NCBI GenBank assembly: GCA_963969365.1
Contig: OZ017754.1
Location: 248,001-312,000, forward strand
Source: Asterochloris sp. CNOR1
Lineage: Eukaryota > Chlorophyta > Trebouxiophyceae > Trebouxiales > Trebouxiaceae
Length of the DNA: 64,000 nucleotides
Reading direction: 5' to 3'
In this document: positions 56,301-64,000 of the stretch, one piece after another
Position numbering within the stretch: the first letter of the stretch is position 1
Layout: each line of letters starts with the position of its first letter
Position numbers and translations under genes: made by a program
Notes under the pieces: model-generated
Told to the model about the DNA's origin: nothing
Seen by the model: the letters and a program-made list of their open reading frames with translations, nothing else
Database searches by the model: none

Positions 56301-59300
56301 GGGGTCCCAGCAGGCAGCTGCAGCCCGGTCTGGGCAGAGCAGCAGCGCTTACCTGGGCTCTCTGCCCGGCACCAGCCAAAACCATGATCCGTCCAGCCTC
56401 ATGGGCATTGCTGCCCAAGGGACCCTGCTGGGCAGGGCCCCCACAGCTGCGATGGGCAGCGCCCGGCCGGCGCAGCCGGCCTCCCAAGGCACGCCTAGCA
56501 GGCAGCTGCGTGTTGGTGACATGGCTGTGCCGCAGCAGGCCCCAGCGCCCCGCCCCTCAGCAGCCCCGCGGTCTGGGAACTCTTCCCCTGTTGCTAGGCC
56601 GGCAGCCCCCCTGGCAGCCATGCTCGAAGCAGCTGAAGCGCTGGCAGGGACTGCTGGGACAGGCACCAGGCTGTCCCAGCCTACTCTGCCATACGCAGCA
56701 GGGGGCAAGGGCGGGCAGGCAGGTGTTGCCCAGGCCCCACACGTTGCAGGCTCCCAGAAGGGACAGGGAGGGGCCCAGGCCTCCCATGTCTCAGGGCAGG
56801 GCGGGCAGCGAGACAGGCAGGCCTCAGCTGGGGTTGCTTCTGCGGAACCTCAGAGCGTGGCGAAGAGTCTGCAGGTGCACACATATGCTCTGCGCTGCTG
56901 CCTGCTGGTGTAATGGTGGATGGTGGAAGCTGGGGCTGCTAGTTACTCAGAAAAAGTACGCACAGCTTTCGAAGCCAAACTGCGGTCTGTATGTGCACTT
57001 GTGCAGGCCGCACAACACAGGAGCATTGAGGACCGCCTGCAGCTGGTGCAAGACCATGCAGCCTCTGAGCTTGCGCGCCTGAGCAGCAGCCTGGCTGCTG
57101 CCGTGGAGGCTGAGCAAGCAGCCAGGCAGCAGCGACGCAAGCTCCTCACAAATGTGGCTGAGAAGCTGGGTACGCCCGCAGTGCATGCGTGTGCGCACGC
57201 TCAGCACATTTTGAGGGCCACGACTGTTCCATGAACAGCCTCTGTGGCAGCCAAGCTGCTGTCTCAACCCTGCTTTTTTCACTGCTCCAGCTTTTGTATG
57301 ACTTGTTTGCAATGTTGAGCTCCATCATCCCGTCCTCCTGCAGAAGAGGTGCTGCTGGATGCTGAGGGTACCATTGCTTTATGGGCACGATAGTCCTGCT
57401 CTGCTGCAGGGGAGGTGCGGCGGCTGGAGGCCGAGGAGGCTGAGGCTGTTGCCCAGGAGGACTTTGAGGCGGCCGCCAACCTCAGCAGCGAGCTGGATGC
57501 CCTCAGGTGAAGATTGCACTGTGACGGGCCTTTGTCTCAGAAGGGTCAGGTGCGGGGTGGTGCCAGAGGTCATGCAAAAGGTAAGGATTTGTGCTCCTCA
57601 TCAGCATTCTGTTTGCCCTTCGGCAAGCTGTTGCTATTCTGTAAGGTAGCTTCGCGCCCATTGGTGTTGCAAGAGGCAAGGGGGTTCACTTCTCATCAGG
57701 GAGCTGGATTCTGGCAGGTGAACTGCCCAGGTGGGCAGTCCTGTGCCAAACAACATGCAGCAGGCAAGTTGGCACACTCCCAGTAAATGCTCGATATGCC
57801 CAGACGCCACTCTTGCAACGAGGCTGGCCAGGAGGAGGTACATGCCTCAAGCAGGGAGCTAATCCTTCTTCAGTGAGCACCGACAGAGTAGTGCTGGTGC
57901 TTTTTGATGCCTCAGGCATGCAGTAGGCCTCTTTACATTGCTGAGCAGGGAGCTTCTGGGCTGGTGTGACCGGAGAAGCATGCCTTCAGTTAATTTGTGC
58001 CACCTTGTTGCTTTGCTTTGTCAATCAGGCTGAGTCACTCTATGCAAGAGGCCCTGTGCTCTGGTGCAATGCATTCTTCTGAGCTGCTGTCAGCAAGCCC
58101 AAGACTTAGGTGCTCTTGCTGTTTCGCACCCTGCAGGGCACACTTGACACTTCTGCACTGCTCCCTCAGACATGCTGAGGCTCACACTCCTCAAGAAGGC
58201 GCTCAAGCAATTCTCACCCTGCAGGGCACACATCCAAGCTCTGGACCGCTCTGTCAGCAAGGCTGAGGCAGACTGGGAGGCCTCAGTGCAGCGGCGAGTG
58301 TCAGGTGCTGCCAAGCAGGCGGCGGTGTGGCAGGATGCGGCGGCCGCTGTGGCCTCCCTGCAGCAGGGGCTGCAGCAGCAGGCGGCAGCCGTGGCGGAGC
58401 GCGCTGCAAAGGTCAGGCAGCTTCGCCAGCACATGCGCTGTCAGGCTGTTGCACAAGCTGGAGAGGGCCGGACAGCCCACCACCACCCTGAGGACAGGCA
58501 ATGGTCCCCAGTCCTTGTTCTGAGCGTCTGCAGGCTGCAGCATGAGCTGCTGAGGAGGTTGCTACCACCCAGCAGCTGGAGAGACACATGCAGACAGGCA
58601 ATGCCCCCCAGTCTTTGTTTCAAACGTCTGCAGGCTGCAGCTCAGGCTGCTGAGGAGGATGCTGCCACCCAGGAGCATGCTGAGGAGCTCAAGGCACGCA
58701 TTGCAGCCCGGCAGGACTGGATCGACAAGGAGCAGGTATAGGGTAGAGCCTTGATGAGGGTGTTGGGATCTGAGCCAACCGGAAACATTTATGCGCCTGC
58801 TGCCCTGAGGAGCCTGGCAAAGCTGGTTCTGCAAGGTGCAAGGTGGGCCTGCTGGTGTGGGGCAGGGATCTGACAGTGCCTGGGACTGTGTTGGGCTTGA
58901 CCAGCCGGGAAAATGGTGATGAGGAGCAGGCATGGTCCACTGCGTTGTGAAGCAGACTTGCCACACACTCTGGTCCCGGTCACAAGTCCGGCTTGACTGG
59001 CTGCCCTGGACTGCCTGCCTCCTGGAGGGTGTCTGAGACAAGGGAGTCTGGCTTGGGCTCGCCCCTCAGGCAACCGACAGCAGCATGCGTGCATTTAGTG
59101 CTTACTGGATGGCAAAGGGTGTGCTGGCAGCAGAGGTAACAAGACAGGCTGCATCATACACTTTAGCTACCTGAAACGGCAGGCATGGCCACTTTGCCGC
59201 TGCTTTGGGAGTATTTTCACACATGTACCAGTGAAACAAAACCTCCCTGTTGCAGGCCAGCGTAGACAAGAAGGTGGCCGAGGCCACAAAGCCTGCTGCA

Positions 59301-62300
59301 GAGGAGCGCAGCGTGCGGGCTGAGACGCATGCTGCTCTGGCAGAGGAGGTTGCTAAGCTCAGGTAGGCGAGCTCACAGCCTGCAGCACGCATTGTCTGCA
59401 ATATGTCATTGCACCAGCAGACAGTTGGATGCTGAGGTGCATTCTGATTGGCAGAGCAGGTTGCTGAGCTCAGCTAGGCCAAGTGACTGCCAGCAGCATG
59501 CATCTGTTGCAGAAACATCTCTGCTATGGCAGACCGGTAGATGCTCAGAGGTGCGCTGCTCTGCTGCCTGTCACTGCAGCATGCATCATGTGCAGTGTGT
59601 CCATGCGAAGGCAGACAGATAGATACTGAGGCCCCGCTGCCCTGAAAGAAGATGTTGCTGAGCTCAGATGAACAGAGTGATTGCCAGCACCATGCATACA
59701 ATGCAGAAACAGCACTGCTAGGGCCTACAGGTAGATGCTGCGACACACGCTGCTCTGGCAGAGGAGGTAGCACAGCTCAGGTAGGCAGGCTGTGTGCCTG
59801 CAGCGTGGAAAGTTAACAAATGTCCTTTCAAGGACATACGTGGTGCTGCAAAGGTGCATGCTGCCCTGGCAGAGGATGTCATTGAGCTTGGGAGGCAGGT
59901 AATCTGTTTGAGCTTGTGATGTGGTGACTCCACACTGATCATGCATGGGCAACTTATATGGGCCGGGCAGAAAGGGTGATGATTGGGCAGGTGGGCTCTG
60001 CAGCTGCCAGAATCTTGTGACAGAGGGTGGCAGAGCCCCTCATGCTGCCAGATGCCAGAAGGACATGGGTCTGCTGTGACTTCAGCGCCTCAGCCCCAGA
60101 CGGCTGTGCAGCGGGCTGACATTGAGGCTTGCTTGGATCTTGATGCAGGGCTCAGCTTGCTGAGAAGGAGGCTGCGCTGAATGCTGCAGCGCTGCAGCTG
60201 GCCGAGAGTGAGGAGCAGATGCAGGCCTTGGCGTCCAAGTACGACAAGACGCTGGCCCGGCTGGCAGAGGACCGCAAGTGAGCAAGCTCCTAAGACTGTG
60301 CCTGGAATCACACATGTTGCAGCCACGCCAAGCATGCCACCTGCTTCCATGCCTGCCTGGCACAGGAACAGCAGGTGAGCGTCGATGGAGCTTTCGTGCG
60401 TATGGCAGTTATGGTCAGGCTTGCTTTGGCCGAGGACCTGGCATGAGCATTTTCCGGGCCTTGCTGGTGGCCTTTCCTGTTGGCAGTTGTGGCCACGCCA
60501 AGCATGCTACGCTTCATGCTTGTGTTGGCAGAGGGCTAAAAGTGCGCAGTGTCTGTGCCTCATCCTGGCCATGCACATCTTGGCTATGCCTCTTCCAGGC
60601 TGACCTAAGATGATGCCACCCAGATGGCAGCAGACTGCAAGCGAGCACTGATTTGGTGTTTTAGAAACGAGTCCTGTGTGGCATCTCAATGCACCTGCAG
60701 CCATGCCATCTGTCTGGTGGTGGTCTGCCTGAGACTGCCATGCATTCGCCACATGCAATAGTGTGACACGCTGCTTGTCTATTATCTCGAGACACAGCAG
60801 CATCTCAGGAGCACTCTTGAGATGCTGAAACACCTGGGCATGTGTCTGCACAGCTGATTTCTGTGGTGCTTCAAGCAATACTGGTGTCCTGTTCAGGTCT
60901 GTGGCAGCTGAAGAGGCCGAGCAGCAGACCACCTTGCGGTCCCTTGAGCAAATCAGGCGCCAGGCAGCAGAGGCAGAGGCTGCGGCTGCAACAGAGCAGC
61001 AGCAGCTGCAGGAGCAGGTGGGCAGTCTTTTCACCCTCTGCATCTGGTCAACTGCACAGAACTATACCGAGAATGCACCGCTGCTCAGTCAAGAGGACCA
61101 GCCACCTGCTTGCTTTCCTGGCCGCGGACTGTCAGAATGCCTCCCTGCTGTCAGCCAGTGCAGTGTGATCCATGCTGACACCTTCGTGCTCACGCCGCTT
61201 TCAAATGGGTCCCTGCACAGCACAGTGGCTGCCTGCTGCAGGCAGAGGCGGCGGCTGCGCTGGCAGGTGTACTGCTGGGCAGAGCGGCAGCCATCACTGG
61301 TTCCATGGAGGTGCAGAACCGTGTACGCCAGACGCAGGCAAGACTACGCCAGGAGGAGCAGCAGACGCAGGCGCGCCTCAAGGTAATATGCCGCGGGAGC
61401 GGGCAGGCTGCAAGGTTACGGGGAATTGGCAGAGAGGCAGCAGGAGGGCGCATCAATTTGTCTTTCACGGTTCACAGGGTGGGGATTGATTTCACTCCTG
61501 CACTCAGAGGCCTAAAGCTTTTTTGTAGGCAGTTCTGAGACGGTTTGGCAGACTGTCAAGAATCAGGCGGAGCTGTGAACGAAGCAGCAGCAGACTAACA
61601 GCTGTCTGAATGTGCGTGGATGGCAAATGGATCAATCAGTTCGGGCTTTTGTGGCTGGTCCATGCTGAGCGCCCTTGATGAGGGGTAGGACGGCACGACA
61701 TTTGCAGCAGCCCTTATACACGGATCTCCATGTTTGCACAGAAGCTGACTGTGTGAGGGCCTGCAATCAGCAGACTGTGACCTGCCTGAAGCTGGGTCTG
61801 AACATACGGGCAGCCACAGTGGCAGGCCTGCAGCTGCCCTGTGACATTGCATGGCAGCTGCAACCGCCACAGGTCTACAGTGTCAGTTGCTATGTCTCCG
61901 CAGACAATATGGTAGATGTCAGCCAGTAGGACTGTGCAAGCCCCTCTGCAGGAGAGGGACAACCGCCACTGCACAGGATGGGGATGCAGGCAATTGAGCT
62001 GCAATGTCCAGAATTCAGCGACCCTTTGTATGACACCTGCTCCAGCAGGACATCGCATCACAGCTCAACATGCAGGCTCCAGACAGACTGGATCTGGCTG
62101 CCAGATTCAGTTCCTCCCTGACTGTGCAGGACCTGCTTCATGAGGTGGACGCAGCCCGTGTGACAGCCTGGGATGCCGGCACCAGGCGGGCCGCCCTGGC
62201 TCATGAGGCTGGCCTGGCCGAGGAGCAAGCTGCCGTGGCCAAGCGCCGCATCCCAGAGTTGGAGGCAGAGAAGAAGGCGGCTGCAGCTGCAAGGGTGAGC

Positions 62301-64000
62301 TGTCCTGGACTGCCTGTGCACAAGCACATGCTGCAGAAGGCACAGTTGTAGGCTGCAGCAGCCGTCAGGGTGAGCTCTTCTTGCGGCCAGGACAAAAGGG
62401 AAGAGGCGTACCAGTTGGTTATGATGCTTACGGGCCTGGAGGCAGGTGACAAGACTGCTGCAGCCGCTGTCAGAAGCCTGCACAAGCATATGTGGTCGTG
62501 GCAAGAAGTTGACAGTGCATCAACTGACTGATGCGAGTGCCCTGACAACATCTCTCATCCCTGTAGGACTTCAAGGGGGCTGCCAGGCTGTCAGCTGAAG
62601 CCAAGGCCTTGGCTGCTGATGCTGAGGCGGCGCTGCAAAAGGCGCACAAGCTCCGTCAGCAGGTAGGCACTGCACCATGCAGGCAGGGGAAGCAAGTCTT
62701 GGTGAAAACCTAGTCTGGCCACAGAGTTGCAGCCTCACCCTATTATGACGTTTCTAAGAAGCATTGGGGAGTAGCATGCTGGGCTTCTCCTGCAAGCTTT
62801 ACACCTGCAGGCATCTGTGGCTGTCTTGAAGTCTGGGGCCTCTTCATGAGAGATTCCTGCGGGGGCCAGGGAGTGGTTGTTGGCTATCAAATCATGTGTG
62901 TAAAGGCAATGTCGCTTGTTTTGTCATTGACAGGTAATACTTAGCCCTGATGGTGTGGAAGAGGCTAGGGCCTGCATGGCAGACCTGATGAGGCCAGTGT
63001 GCACCTTGCTGGCTGTGAAATTCTGTCATCTCAATGGTGCCTGTCGTGCAGAATGCAAAGCTTGAGGCTGCAAGCTTGCAAAGCTGTCAGATGTATTGAA
63101 AATTTGTCCAAGTGGCATCAGGTCAACAACTTGACCCAACTGATGCTGCAACTTTGGGTGGCACAGGCTAAGGCTGCATGCCAATCCTGCCACTGATCTG
63201 CTTGTTTGAAAAGCCAAGCCGAGTGACTGCGCACTGCAGGCCACTTAGCCTGAGGTTGCAGGTTTTGCTTGCTTATTGAGGCCATGTCCGCCTTGCAGGC
63301 TCCAATGGCCTTGTTATAATCCAGCAGCTTGCCCTGCAGGTGGCAGAGGCTGAGGCTGAGGAGCAGGAGAGGGCAGCTCAATTGGCAGAGCAGGCCAACA
63401 CTGTGGCTGCTGTCACACGGGATGCAGCCTTGGCACGATGGCGCCGCCTTAAGGTGGGGCAAGGTTGGAAGTATACAGGACACGGGGGCATTGATGCTGT
63501 GCACGCTGCTGCCAGGGAAGCAGCCATAGCACAGTGGCGGCCCCGTTTCAAATTTGAAGCTAAAGTGCCAACCCTTTTTGCTGCGCAGACCCTACTTGCA
63601 CAAGAGGCCTGAGCTATTGCATAGAAGGAGACAAGCATGCACAGCTGCACTTCACTGTACCTTCTCAACGTTCACCCAACAGTCCACTCCTCGATCACCT
63701 GCAGGTGGGCGCCGAGGATGTGCGGCAGCAGCTGGAGGCTGCTGTGTCGGCTGAGAAGTTTGATGAGGCAGATGCCCTGCAAGAGGAACTGACAGCGACA
63801 GCAGCAGAGGCGGACACTCTGGCTGCAGAGCATGGCTTCACATCATCCGACATGCATGATCTGCAATCCCTGCTGACCCCAACTACGCCCAAATCAGCCA
63901 GGTATGTGACCCATGTCTCAGCTTGGTGCATCTCCTGACATTGATGTTCTCCAGATGCCTTGTGCGCTGAGTGACTCCTGTTACGCCCGAGTCCACGGCA
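53390..64000 (+). CDS. Large UVR-motif coiled-coil protein (3' partial)
   Basis: Exons: 53390-53579, 53656-53718, 54041-54162, 54453-~54801, ~55456-55562, ~56124-56874, ~57009-57170, 57411-57507, ~58227-58413, 58634-58735, 59256-59362, ~60148-60278, ~60899-61017, ~61243-61382, ~62051-62294, ~62567-62661, ~63341-63453, ~63705-63900, then off the edge. The ATG at 53390 gives MKGMFSQFKTFGGRGQ. An N-terminal helix follows, then a disordered Ala/Pro/Gln region (56.1-56.9 kb) with three short look-alike motifs, NMFSGLDVG, DLFSGLHLG and DLFTGLDSV. The C-terminal half is almost unbroken Glu/Ala-rich coiled coil. EDFEAAANLSSELDAL and EKFDEADALQEELTA resemble the UVR (UvrB/UvrC) helix-pair motif. It is probably a scaffold or adaptor; I do not recognise a named family. 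Confidence 0.75.
57343..57380 (+). repeat. Decayed copy of the head of the UVR exon at 57411
   Basis: After CTGCAG, 'GAGGTGCTGCTGGATGCTGA' aligns with 'GAGGTGCGGCGGCTGGAGGC' of the functional exon about 68 bases downstream. Confidence 0.55.
58133..58195 (+). repeat. Decayed copy of the exon head at 58227
   Basis: 'CACCCTGCAGGGCACAC' is shared. The copy reads AHLTLLHCSLRHAEAH, against AHIQALDRSVSKAEAD in the functional exon. Confidence 0.75.
58494..58690 (+). repeat. Tandem duplication of about 107 bp including intron end and exon head
   Basis: 'ACAGGCAATG', 'CCCCAGTC.TTGTT' and 'CGTCTGCAGGCTGCAGC' are repeated. Both copies have the CTGCAG acceptor; only the second continues as an in-frame exon (LQAAAQAAEEDAATQEHAEE). 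Confidence 0.85.
59319..59899 (+). repeat. Array of decayed copies of one coiled-coil exon, about 110-bp spacing
   Basis: The functional exon end (AETHAALAEEVAKLR, then gtaggc) recurs at about 59431, 59634, 59733 and 59842, with a partial copy near 59542. The copy ending at 59780 keeps CTCTGGCAGAGGAGGT and a gtaggc donor. Others carry one-base losses or substitutions. Confidence 0.85.

Overview
The window looks like nuclear DNA of a green alga. Genes are split into many short exons. Introns start mostly GTGAGN or GTAAGN and end in a stereotyped CTGCAG or TTGCAG. The candidate poly(A) signals are the green-algal TGTAA rather than AATAAA. Plastid transit-like N-termini and an organelle-type HAT/TPR repeat protein point the same way. 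I could not name the species. There are no operons, CRISPR arrays, rRNA genes or recognisable tRNA genes. Splice sites were called by eye from frame continuity, so exon borders given as exact are those where the phases on both sides agree.

Layout from left to right: (A) a FUSC/ArAE-like membrane protein, + strand, 5' end outside the window, to 8730. (X) A weakly supported + strand gene at about 9.18-10.45 kb, with a broken fragment of the mannanase gene inside it on the other strand. (C) An uncharacterised - strand Ala/Pro-rich, coiled-coil gene at about 11.25-13.3 kb. (B) A short-chain dehydrogenase/reductase, +, 13403-17224. (D) A very long - strand gene, 28579 to 17982, for a secreted GH5 beta-mannanase carrying EGF-like and PAN/apple-like modules. 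(E) A complete 204-residue plastid-targeted protein of unknown function, -, 32040 to 29224. (H) A weak small membrane-protein gene, -, around 33 kb. (F) A RING-CH (RINGv) protein, +, 33923-38763. (I) RER1, the Golgi-to-ER retrieval receptor, -, 41816 to 39420. (J) A HAT-repeat protein of the MBB1/HCF107 type, -, 48774 to 42122. (K) A CinA-like domain joined to a cytidylyltransferase-like domain, +, ending at 53008. (L) A large UVR-motif coiled-coil protein, +, from 53390 and running off the right edge.

The most striking property is not one gene but a habit of the whole region. Introns repeatedly hold degraded tandem copies of the neighbouring exon, often including the splice junction. I found this in genes A, D, F, J, K and L, at more than a dozen places. 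Several minisatellites here (85 bp, about 40 bp, about 110 bp units) are the same thing in array form, each unit carrying an exon end plus a donor site. The genes themselves are mostly unrelated in function; J/K and probably C/B and H/F are divergent pairs that may share promoters.
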